A DNA stretch of 29,083 nt from JAAFHS01 sp031396505 (GTDB taxonomy: Bacteria > Pseudomonadota > Alphaproteobacteria > Rhodobacterales > Rhodobacteraceae). This document shows positions 22,496 to 29,083 of this stretch, in pieces; position 1 is the stretch's first letter; each line of letters opens with the position of its first letter. Location of the stretch: the NCBI GenBank assembly GCA_031396505.1, contig JANNKX010000396.1, positions 1 through 29,083 of the forward strand, read 5' to 3'. Position numbers and translations under genes: made by a program. The notes below the pieces were generated by a model that did not search any database, was not told the DNA's origin, and was given only the letters and a program-made list of their open reading frames with translations.

Positions 22496-24964
22496 ATGTC
22501 GTTGTTATCATTGCTGACGGATATTCTTTATGTCGGGCACAGTCTTGTTGGCCCGAACCTCCCCGCGCTGGTGCAGGGTGCGCTGATCCGGCAGGGTGAT
22601 CCCGCCGCGATCGTGCAGGCGCATGTCATCAATGGGGCCTCGCTGCGCTATAACTGGGATAACGCGGATGACGCTGAAGGCGTGAATGCCCGCGCGCGGC
22701 TGGAAACCGGGGTCGATGTGCTGATCCTGTCAGAATCCGTGCCGCTTGCCGAACAGATCGCCTGGAATGACACCGTGGGGCAGATCGTGGCCTTTGGCGG
22801 CCTGGCCCGCGCCGCCAACCCCGACACCCGGATTTTCATTTACGAAGCATGGCACAGCCTGAAATCCGGGCCCGGCACCGTGATCGAAGGCGATGCCGGG
22901 GCAGGGGCGCCGTGGCGCGCACGGATTGACGCCGATGCCGCCGTCTGGCGCGATCTTGCCGCCGCCGCCAGCACCCGCATCGGCGGCGCGCCCGTACAGG
23001 TCATCCCCGCCGGGCAGGCGATGGCGCGGCTGTCGGATGCGATCGATGCTGGCGATGTGCCCGGATTTGACAGCATCACCCAGTTTTTTGCCGATGACAT
23101 TCACCCCAATGGCAAGGGCTTATACTTTCTGGCGCTGGTCCATGCCGCCAGCATCGACGGCAAGGATCCCCGCGATCTGCCGCCCTTGCTGACGCGCACT
23201 TGGCAAAACCGCGATTCGGTGATTTCAGACGGGCTTGCGCGCGTGTTGCAACGCATCGCCCACGATGTGGTGCAATCGGCCCCCGTTGTCGCCGCAGGCC
23301 CCGCACCCGATGCACCCGATCTGATTGCCGAAGAAACGCTTGTCCCTGCCACGCAGGTGGCCGCGATCGATGCCCAACTGCCCCCCACCCTGACACCCGT
23401 CACCAACCCCGCGCTGTCGCTGGGTCTTGCGGGTGTGAATGACTGGTCGGTGCAGCAGCCGTTTCTGGACGTGATGAAAACCGCGCGCGTCTGGACCGGG
23501 CATCTGCAGGGCCAATGGGGCGGCTTTGAATATGACCGGCTTGTCGCCGAAGGGTTTATTGATGCGCAGGGCTGGCCGCTTGCCATTCCGCCCAATGTCA
23601 GCGGCCTGTCGACGCTGATCCTGACGCAACTGCCCGAAGATGCCTTCGGCGTCGCAGGCGATTATGTCCTGACCTATCAGGGCACCGGCACCCTGATCGT
23701 CGAAGGGCGCGCCACGGATGTGCAGCCCAGCCCCGGCCGCATCACTTTCGCCTTTACCCCCGGCGAAGGCAGCGTTGTGCTGACCCTCACCGCCACCGAT
23801 GCCACTGACCCCGTCCGGGGCATCCGTGTCGTGCGCGCCGACCGTGCCGATCTGCTGGCCACAGGGGCGATCTTCAACCCCGACTGGATTGCCCGCCTGC
23901 GCGGCGCGCAGGGCCTGCGCTTCATGGACTGGATGGCCACAAACAATGCCACCTTGTCCACCCCCGCTGATCGCCCCAAACCGGGTGACGCCACTTATGC
24001 CCGCAACGGTGTGCCCATCGAAATCATGGTCGCCCTTGCCAACCAGCTGCAGGCCGACCCCTGGTTCACCATCCCGCATCTGGCCGATGACGCGTTGGTG
24101 CGCCTTTATGCCACAACCGTGCGCGATACCCTTGCCCCTGACCTGCGCGCCACCGTCGAGTTTTCGAACGAGGTCTGGAACTGGCAGTTTGCCCAAGCCG
24201 CCTGGGCCGACGCGCAGGGCCTTGATCGCTGGGGCCAGAAGGACACATGGGTGCAATATTACGCCCTGCGCGCTAGTCAGGTCGCCGATATCTGGACGCA
24301 GGTCTACGGCGATCAGGCCCCCACCCGCCTGCGCCGCGTGATTGCTACCCAAACCGGCTGGTACGGGCTGGAGGATCAGATTCTGAATGCTCCCCTTGTC
24401 ATCGCCGAAGGCCGCCCCGCCCCCGCCACCCATTTTGATGCCTATGCCGTCACCGGATATTTCAGTGCCCTGCTTGGCTCCGAGGGCAAGCGCGACGCCG
24501 TGCTGGATTGGCTTGCCCAATCGCAAACCGCCGATCCCGCCCGCCCCTATGATCTTGCTGTGACCCTTGCCGCCGCCGAATTGCGCGACGGCGCGACCAC
24601 CGGTGATCCGACCGATAGCCTCAAACAGGTCCTGACCGAACTGCTACCCTATCACGCCGATATCGCCAAACGCGCAGGCCTTGATCTGGTCATGTACGAA
24701 GGCGGCACCCATGTCGTCGGCTACGGCGCGCTGGTCGATGATGCCGCCCTCACCGCATTTTTCAACCACCTGAACTACAGCCCTGAAATGGGCGCGCTTT
24801 ACGGCGATCTGCTGGCCGGTTGGGCCGCCGTTTCCGATGCGCCCTTCAACGCCTTTGTCGATGTCGCAACCCCCGATAAATGGGGCAGTTGGGGGGCCTT
24901 GCGCCATCTGGGTGATGACAGCCCGCGCTGGCGCAGCCTCGCCACCGGGTGCGGCGGATGCTAA
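22496..24964 (+). CDS. Two-domain protein: SGNH-hydrolase-like domain fused to a glycosidase-like domain
   Basis: An 822-residue protein. Residues 1-240 form an SGNH-like domain with GHSL (Ser16), SESVPLAEQIAWND, FIYEAWHSL, VIPAGQAMARL and DDIH (Asp201, His203). A linker (about 245-300) leads to a beta-rich part (about 310-450: QGQWGGFEYDRL, GDYVLTYQGTGTLIVEGRA). A TIM-barrel-like domain follows (about 460-822), with FMDWMATNN, NGVPIEIMVALANQLQADPWFTIPHLADD and VEFSNEVWNW. SNE (Glu559) and MYEGG (Glu735) look like the acid/base and nucleophile of clan GH-A glycosidases. I use the ATG at 22496 (GGGG seven bases upstream), not the GTG at 22478. No classical signal peptide is seen. Its stop overlaps the glycosyltransferase start. 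Similar C-terminal domains are often labelled cellulose-binding protein; activity is unproven. Confidence 0.75.
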   Translation: MSLLSLLTDILYVGHSLVGPNLPALVQGALIRQGDPAAIVQAHVINGASLRYNWDNADDAEGVNARARLETGVDVLILSESVPLAEQIAWNDTVGQIVAFGGLARAANPDTRIFIYEAWHSLKSGPGTVIEGDAGAGAPWRARIDADAAVWRDLAAAASTRIGGAPVQVIPAGQAMARLSDAIDAGDVPGFDSITQFFADDIHPNGKGLYFLALVHAASIDGKDPRDLPPLLTRTWQNRDSVISDGLARVLQRIAHDVVQSAPVVAAGPAPDAPDLIAEETLVPATQVAAIDAQLPPTLTPVTNPALSLGLAGVNDWSVQQPFLDVMKTARVWTGHLQGQWGGFEYDRLVAEGFIDAQGWPLAIPPNVSGLSTLILTQLPEDAFGVAGDYVLTYQGTGTLIVEGRATDVQPSPGRITFAFTPGEGSVVLTLTATDATDPVRGIRVVRADRADLLATGAIFNPDWIARLRGAQGLRFMDWMATNNATLSTPADRPKPGDATYARNGVPIEIMVALANQLQADPWFTIPHLADDALVRLYATTVRDTLAPDLRATVEFSNEVWNWQFAQAAWADAQGLDRWGQKDTWVQYYALRASQVADIWTQVYGDQAPTRLRRVIATQTGWYGLEDQILNAPLVIAEGRPAPATHFDAYAVTGYFSALLGSEGKRDAVLDWLAQSQTADPARPYDLAVTLAAAELRDGATTGDPTDSLKQVLTELLPYHADIAKRAGLDLVMYEGGTHVVGYGALVDDAALTAFFNHLNYSPEMGALYGDLLAGWAAVSDAPFNAFVDVATPDKWGSWGALRHLGDDSPRWRSLATGCGGC

Positions 24965-25776
24965 GTATCGTGATCCCCGCATCGAACGAACAGGCTTTTA
25001 TCGGCCCCTGCCTGACCGCCTTGCTGGCGTCTGACCCCGTCGATGCCGAAATCATCATCGTCGCCAATGGCTGCCACGACCGCACCGCCGCCGTCGCCCA
25101 GACCTTTGGCCCTGCCGCCGCCGCGCGCGGCTGGCGGCTTTTGGTGATTGATCTTGCCACCGGCTCCAAACCCGCCGCGCTGAATGCAGGCGATATTGCG
25201 GCCCGCGGTGATATGCATCTCTATCTTGATGCCGATGTCATCGTCACGCCACAGGTTCTGCCGCAGATCGCCACCGCCCTTGCCCGCCCAGCCCCCACCT
25301 ATGCCGGGGCCACCCCCCGCATCCCGCCTGCCCACAGCCCCGTCACCCGCGCCTATGCCCGGTTCTGGCAAACCCTGCCCTTTGCCCGCAGCACCGCCCC
25401 CGGTTTCGGCTTGTTTGCCGTCAATGCGCCAGGTCGCGCCCGCTGGGGTGAATTTCCCGCCATCATTGCCGACGATACGTTTGTGCGCCTGCAATTCACC
25501 CCCAAGGAACGTGTGCAGGTCGCGGCCCTTTATGACTGGCCCATGATCGAAGGCTTTGCCGCCCTGACCCGCGTGCGCCGCAGGCAGGATGCCGGCATGG
25601 CCCAGATTGCCGCAGACTATCCAGCGTTGCTTGTCCGCGAAGGCAAGGCCCGCCTTGGCCCCCTTGGCCTGATCGCCCGCGCCGTGCGTGATCCGCTGGG
25701 TTTTGCCAGCTATGCCGCCGTGTCGCTGGCCGTGCGCCTGCGCAAGGGCGGTGTCGATTTTACCCGTGGCCGTTGA
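24958..25776 (+). CDS. Family 2 glycosyltransferase
   Basis: A 272-residue GT-A glycosyltransferase. The N-terminal MLSIVIPASNEQAFIGPCLTALL is the nucleotide-sugar-binding start, EIIIVANGCHDRTAAV follows, KPAALNAGDIAARGD is at 71-85, and the metal-binding DAD is at 91-93 in LYLDADVIV. ADDTFVRL (171-178) is in the place of the usual catalytic acidic motif. No long transmembrane segment is evident, so it should act at the cytoplasmic membrane face. The ATG at 24958 overlaps the previous stop; GTG at 24949 is possible. Coupling to the SGNH/glycosidase fusion supports a shared polysaccharide function. The sugar donor cannot be predicted. Confidence 0.9.
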   Translation: MLSIVIPASNEQAFIGPCLTALLASDPVDAEIIIVANGCHDRTAAVAQTFGPAAAARGWRLLVIDLATGSKPAALNAGDIAARGDMHLYLDADVIVTPQVLPQIATALARPAPTYAGATPRIPPAHSPVTRAYARFWQTLPFARSTAPGFGLFAVNAPGRARWGEFPAIIADDTFVRLQFTPKERVQVAALYDWPMIEGFAALTRVRRRQDAGMAQIAADYPALLVREGKARLGPLGLIARAVRDPLGFASYAAVSLAVRLRKGGVDFTRGR

Positions 25777-25780
25777 TCCC

Positions 25781-25808
25781 CTGAAAATTTCAGACCTGAA
25801 ATTTTCAG
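25781..25808. promoter_or_regulatory. Tandem AT-rich palindromes, possible operator or hairpin
   Basis: CTGAAAATTTCAG (25781-25793) and CTGAAATTTTCAG (25796-25808) are exact reverse complements separated by two bases. Each is also close to palindromic on its own (CTGAAA.TTTCAG), with a 15-base period. The element starts five bases after the glycosyltransferase stop and lies 127 bases before the dioxygenase start. A long hairpin (12 bp, four-base loop) could terminate the upstream transcript, although no T-run follows. Two side-by-side operator half-site pairs for a dimeric repressor of the downstream genes are the alternative. Confidence 0.55.
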
Positions 25809-25934
25809 CACACACCCGGCAGGCCATTGCACATCCGCGCACACAGACCGCGCGCAAAACCGGAATTCCAAATGCAGGTCCCCACATCATATTCCGCCAC
25901 AGACGCCGTATGTGCACCACGCAGGAGAACGACC

Positions 25935-26840
25935 ATGACCCACATCCCCGGCCTTCACCACGTCACCGCCATCTGCGGCGACGCGCAGGCGAACGTCGAT
26001 TTCTATACCGGCATCCTGCAGCAGCGTCTGGTCAAGAAAACCGTCAACTTTGATGCCCCCGATACCTACCATCTTTATTACGGCGACCAGAACGGCAGCC
26101 CCGGCACCATCCTGACCTTTTTCCCCTTTGCCGGTGCCACCCCCGGCCGCGCAGGGCCCGGCATGGCCAGCGCCTATGCCTATGCCATCCCGCCCGCCGC
26201 CTTTGCTCAGTGGGCCGACCGCGCCGCCACCTTTGGCGATGCCAGCGTCACCACCCGTTTCGGTGCTCGCGTCATCACCTTGCGCGATCCCGATGATGCC
26301 CCGGTCGAACTGATCGAGGACGCAACCGACGCCGCCACCATCGGCGGCTTTCATTCCGTCACCCTGTGGGCGCGGGACATCGTCCCAACTGCACGCCTGC
26401 TGCAAGACGTGTTCGGCTACACCGAAACCGCCCATGAAACGGTTGACGGCACCGAACGCCTGCGCCTGACCGCCCCCGGCGATGCGCCGGGCCGGGTTGT
26501 GGATATCATCCGCAGTGACCGCGCCACCGCCGCCCGCCCCGGTGCAGGCACCATCCACCACGTCGCCTTCCGGGCGCGTAGCGACGATGAACAACTGGGC
26601 TGGATCGACCGTCTTGCATCGGCTGGCCACCGCACCACGCCCGTCATCGACCGGCAGTATTTCAACGCCATCTACTTTCGCGAACCCGGCGGCGTGCTGT
26701 TTGAAATTGCCACCGACGCCCCCGGCTTTGCTGTCGATGAACCGCATGAAACCATGGGGCAGGCCCTGATGCTGCCCGCCCAGCACGAACCGCTGCGGGC
26801 CGAACTGACCCGCCTGTTGCCGCCCTTGCGTGTTGCATGA
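25935..26840 (+). CDS. VOC-family ring-cleaving dioxygenase, MhqO-like
   Basis: A 301-residue protein with two vicinal-oxygen-chelate modules (about 1-130 and 138-280). The expected metal triad is visible: His9 in GLHHVT, His209 in TIHHVAF and Glu257 in GVLFEIATD. This layout fits extradiol dioxygenases acting on hydroquinones, such as Bacillus MhqO. The start at 25935 follows an AGGAG site seven bases upstream; the in-frame ATG at 25827 adds 36 unrelated residues and has no such site. The stop overlaps the start of an alpha/beta hydrolase, the same partnership as MhqO with MhqD. Together they suggest detoxification of quinone or hydroquinone compounds, though the exact substrate is not shown. 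Confidence 0.87.
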   Translation: MTHIPGLHHVTAICGDAQANVDFYTGILQQRLVKKTVNFDAPDTYHLYYGDQNGSPGTILTFFPFAGATPGRAGPGMASAYAYAIPPAAFAQWADRAATFGDASVTTRFGARVITLRDPDDAPVELIEDATDAATIGGFHSVTLWARDIVPTARLLQDVFGYTETAHETVDGTERLRLTAPGDAPGRVVDIIRSDRATAARPGAGTIHHVAFRARSDDEQLGWIDRLASAGHRTTPVIDRQYFNAIYFREPGGVLFEIATDAPGFAVDEPHETMGQALMLPAQHEPLRAELTRLLPPLRVA

Positions 26841-27487
26841 AACGCGCAGGGGCCACAGCACTTGGCGCCCGCATGGGGATCGTTCTCGCGCATGGCCGGG
26901 GTGGTTTTGCCGATGATATCCTGCGCGTGTTCAACCAGATTGGCCTTCATGATGTGACAGCCATCGCCCCACAAGCCCCCGGCAACAGTTGGTGGCCCTC
27001 CAGTTTTCTGGTGCCAACCGCACAAATCCGCCCGCATCTTGATGCCAGCCTTGCCACAATGACGTCCGCCATCAGCACCCTGATGGCGGATGGCCTACCT
27101 GCGTCGCGGATCTGGCTTGCAGGGTTCAGTCAGGGCGCCTGCCTTGCGCTTGAAACCTTTGCCCGGCACCCTGTCGCACTTGCCGGTGTCTTCGGCCTGT
27201 CGGGCGGGTTGGTCGGCACGGCAGACGCCGGGGACATGCCGCAGGCCGATCTTTATGGCAATCTGCCAAAGGCATTCGGCTATCCGTCCCGTGCAGGCGG
27301 GCGGGTCTGGCTATCGGTGCACGAACGCGACCCCCACATCCCTTTGCGCCGGGTCGAAGACAGCGCTTTTGCCCTCGAAACGCTGGGCGCAGCGGTGCAA
27401 GTACAGGTCCACCCCGGTGCAGGCCATGCCGTGTTGCCCAAAGACATCGCCATGTTGCGGCAGTGGCTGGGCTCTGCAAAAAGCTGA
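26837..27487 (+). CDS. Alpha/beta hydrolase, carboxylesterase/phospholipase family (MhqD-like)
   Basis: A 216-residue alpha/beta hydrolase of the small carboxylesterase/phospholipase group (COG0400 type). GFSQG carries the nucleophile Ser98, HERDPHIPL the acid Asp165, and PGAGHAV the His197. The early LAHGRGG is the oxyanion-region HG motif. SWWPSSF near residues 51-57 is usual in MhqD-like members. The ATG overlaps the dioxygenase stop (ATGA), so the two are translated together. It probably hydrolyses an ester formed or encountered in the same aromatic detoxification route; this is inference from the pairing. Confidence 0.87.
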   Translation: MKRAGATALGARMGIVLAHGRGGFADDILRVFNQIGLHDVTAIAPQAPGNSWWPSSFLVPTAQIRPHLDASLATMTSAISTLMADGLPASRIWLAGFSQGACLALETFARHPVALAGVFGLSGGLVGTADAGDMPQADLYGNLPKAFGYPSRAGGRVWLSVHERDPHIPLRRVEDSAFALETLGAAVQVQVHPGAGHAVLPKDIAMLRQWLGSAKS

Positions 27488-27550
27488 ACAGAGTATGAAT
27501 CTACCCTGTGGATAACTTTTCAAGCATCTGTTATTATTACATAAAGTCAG

Positions 27551-27571
27551 AAATTGACAGCCGTCAATTTT
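27551..27571. terminator. Possible bidirectional terminator hairpin
   Basis: AAATTGAC (27551-27558) pairs perfectly with GTCAATTT (27563-27570) around a four-base loop, and TTTT ends the plus-strand side. It lies between the convergent ends of the hydrolase (27487) and the sulfotransferase (27575), where termination is needed on both strands. The stem is AT-rich and therefore weak. Confidence 0.4.
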
Positions 27572-27574
27572 GCC

Positions 27575-28393
27575 CTACTCCCCCAGTTTCGCATGCAGCT
27601 CTTCCAGATCAACCTCGGCCAGCGGCATCTTGTTGGCCGGATTGTCGAAGTCGTATTTGAAGATCTGGAAATCGCGCTTGTAAATCTCCCACATCAGGTG
27701 GCGCGACAGGTCGTCGAAATAGTCTTCCACTGGATGCAGGCGTTTGGGCCCATGCCCTTCGCTTTCGTTGAACTTGGGGATCTTTTTCAGGTTCACCTTA
27801 TGCGCGGTCTTCATGTTGTTCAGCACAACCTGCATGCCCTCATCGAACTTTTCGGTGAAAAACACATGGTTGTATCGCCCGCCATTCACGATGAACGTGC
27901 TGACATGCCCCGACATCGCCGACCAGTGGATGTCGGGCTCCATCGGTTTCTTGAACCGGATCGTGTCGCGCGCAAACAGCAGGAACCGTCGGAAACTCGC
28001 GATCTGGTCGAACGCCGCCTGCCCGTCATCGCCGCCCACGTCGATGCCGTATTTCTGCGTCAGCAGCGGTACCAGATTGCCGCGATAGCGTTTGCCATTG
28101 CGCTGAATCCCGCAAATCTTGTCAAAAAACGATGACAGGATCCGCGTGTACGGATTGCGCACGCAGGTGAAGGCATATGATTTGTGCCGCTTCACGTTCC
28201 GTTCGATCAATGGCTGGCTGGCCTCGATCGCCCATTTGTGCATGCGATCGGTCGCATCATGGATATCGCCGTCAAAAAATTCGCCATGGTCCGAATAGAA
28301 CATGATCTGTCCGATGGACGAACACGCACATTTCGGCACAACGCGGTAGACCACGCTTTCGCTTTGCGTCATCCAGGTCCCTGGAAAGCCCAT
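27575..28393 (-). CDS. Carbohydrate-type sulfotransferase
   Basis: A 272-residue sulfotransferase (Sulfotransfer_2-like). The 5'-phosphosulfate-binding loop is RVVPKCACSSIGQ (about 17-29), and the 3'-phosphate-binding motif is FTCVRNPYTRILSSFF (about 75-90, Arg79 and Ser87). These bind PAPS; the acceptor is probably a glycan, as for related carbohydrate sulfotransferases. No signal peptide is present, so it is cytoplasmic. The ATG at 28393 has AGGAG ten bases upstream. The gene reads divergently from a GT14-like glycosyltransferase and is convergent with the MhqD-like gene. It seems less GC-rich and more Lys/Phe/Asn-rich than its neighbours, which may hint at separate ancestry. Confidence 0.88.
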   Translation of the reverse strand: MGFPGTWMTQSESVVYRVVPKCACSSIGQIMFYSDHGEFFDGDIHDATDRMHKWAIEASQPLIERNVKRHKSYAFTCVRNPYTRILSSFFDKICGIQRNGKRYRGNLVPLLTQKYGIDVGGDDGQAAFDQIASFRRFLLFARDTIRFKKPMEPDIHWSAMSGHVSTFIVNGGRYNHVFFTEKFDEGMQVVLNNMKTAHKVNLKKIPKFNESEGHGPKRLHPVEDYFDDLSRHLMWEIYKRDFQIFKYDFDNPANKMPLAEVDLEELHAKLGE

Positions 28394-28541
28394 AAATCCG
28401 TGTCTCCTGTCGCCGTTTTGCGGGCTTTTGCCCTGTCCGGCCTGATTTGGTCACAAAAGAACAAAGAAATTCTGTCTTTTCAATGGACGATAAAGCTATT
28501 TAGGAAACAGTACCCGACGAAAACGCGTGAAAGTTCCCCAA
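28394..28541. promoter_or_regulatory. AT-rich divergent promoter region
   Basis: These 148 bases separate the sulfotransferase and GT14-like starts. The part from about 28440 to 28510 is clearly AT-rich against the rest of the window and must carry the promoters. TATTTA at 28497-28502 is a possible -10 for the plus strand, but no good -35 stands at the right distance. Confidence 0.35.
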
Positions 28542-29083
28542 ATGGCAAAGATTGCCTACATTCTTCTCTGCCATAAAGACCCCGATGGCATCATCGCGCA
28601 GGCCAAACGGCTGACCGCCGTGGGCGATTTCATCGCCATCCACTTTGACGCCCGCGCCAAGCGTGAAGATTACGACAAAATCCGCGCGGCACTGGCCGAA
28701 AACGCCAATGTCACTTTCGCCGCGCGCCGGGTGAAATGCGGCTGGGGCGAATGGAGCCTGGTTGGGGCGACGCTGCTGGCCCTGCGCGCTGCGGCCGACA
28801 ACTTTCCCCGTGCGACGCATTTCTACATGCTGTCGGGCGATTGCATGCCGATCAAATCCGCCGAATATGCGCACCGGTTTCTGGATGCCGACGATATGGA
28901 TTACATCGAAAGTTTCGATTTCTTCAATTCCGATTGGATCAAGACCGGGATCAAGGAAGAACGCCTGATCTACCGCCACTGGTTCAACGAGCGCAGGCGC
29001 AAACGCCTGTTCTACGCCTCGATGCAGATGCAGGCCCGGCTGGGCCTTGCGCGCAAGATTCCGGACGGCCTGAAGATGCGGAT
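28542..29083 (+). CDS. GT14-like beta-1,6-N-acetylglucosaminyltransferase, cut by window end
   Basis: An open frame from the ATG at 28542 to the last base gives 180 complete residues with no stop. It starts MAKIAYILLCHKDPDGIIAQ and continues with FIAIHFDARAK, VKCGWGEWSLVGATLLALRAA, FYMLSGDCMPIKS and DYIESFDFFNSDWIKTGIKEERL. This is the pattern of core-2/I-branching (GT14) enzymes, where HFD, GEWSLV and LSGDCMPI are conserved. Rhodobacterales members usually carry a long C-terminal extension, which would lie outside. It is divergent from the sulfotransferase, which suggests joint synthesis of a sulfated glycan. The frame is absent from simple closed-frame searches because it has no stop here. 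Confidence 0.85.
   Translation, partial: MAKIAYILLCHKDPDGIIAQAKRLTAVGDFIAIHFDARAKREDYDKIRAALAENANVTFAARRVKCGWGEWSLVGATLLALRAAADNFPRATHFYMLSGDCMPIKSAEYAHRFLDADDMDYIESFDFFNSDWIKTGIKEERLIYRHWFNERRRKRLFYASMQMQARLGLARKIPDGLKMR

Noticed and set aside
25827..25934. N-terminal extension of the VOC dioxygenase from an upstream ATG.
   Set aside because: The added residues resemble nothing in the family, and the ATG at 25935 has a well-spaced AGGAG.
27500..27575. Replication origin, from the DnaA-box sequence and AT-rich bases.
   Set aside because: Only one box, no cluster, no dnaA, hemE, parAB or similar genes nearby.

Overview
The window is GC-rich (roughly 60-65% by eye), densely packed and rich in ATGA-type gene overlaps. 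Gene content and order point to the Rhodobacterales (Rhodobacter/Roseobacter group) of the Alphaproteobacteria: rbfA-truB with a DUF2233 gene between them, a DUF1674 gene, an RpoE-ChrR singlet-oxygen module beside its target operon, a DUF3035 lipoprotein, paired M16 peptidases, and a GT14/sulfotransferase pair. It looks like ordinary chromosome. I see no rRNA, tRNA, CRISPR, insertion sequence or prophage.

Layout. 1-3288: translation genes truB (cut by the left edge), a DUF2233 gene and rbfA on the minus strand, divergent from dapB and a small exported protein, then a DUF1674 (SdhAF4-like) gene. 3362-4588: rsmB, followed by a structured intergenic element. 4704-9297: a tightly coupled five-gene minus-strand operon (FAD oxidoreductase, DUF1365, MFS/GPH transporter, DUF3833, SDR). 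It matches the RpoE-controlled furan-fatty-acid/singlet-oxygen operon of Rhodobacter sphaeroides. 9298-10779: a divergent regulatory region carrying two matching sigma-E-type promoters, then rpoE and chrR. 10784-14255: a HutD-like gene, rmuC and mutL (minus, mutually overlapping). 14310-16942: an inactive/active pair of exported M16 peptidases. 17016-19659: a DUF3035 lipoprotein, lspA and purH. 19676-25776: a polysaccharide locus with a heparinase II/III-like protein on the minus strand and, divergently, an SGNH hydrolase, an SGNH plus glycosidase-like fusion, and a GT2 glycosyltransferase. 25935-27487: a VOC dioxygenase and an alpha/beta hydrolase, translationally coupled, preceded by a tandem palindrome. 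27575-29083: a sulfotransferase and a divergent GT14-like glycosyltransferase cut by the right edge.

How the parts work together. The centre of interest is 4704-10779. A group IV sigma factor and its ChrR-type anti-sigma face an operon for membrane-lipid modification. Both directions start from the same promoter pattern (TGATCC, 17 nt, GTA), which predicts one coordinated regulon with autoregulation. The ChrR here keeps its C-terminal cupin metal and cysteine residues, but at the positions where R. sphaeroides ChrR binds zinc in its sigma-binding domain it has Ser and Ala in place of both cysteines, and probably Ser in place of one histidine. It may therefore be a zinc-free anti-sigma factor. 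The second notable area is 19676-25776, where an unusual SGNH/glycosidase fusion and its SGNH paralogue suggest an uncharacterised polysaccharide-modifying system.
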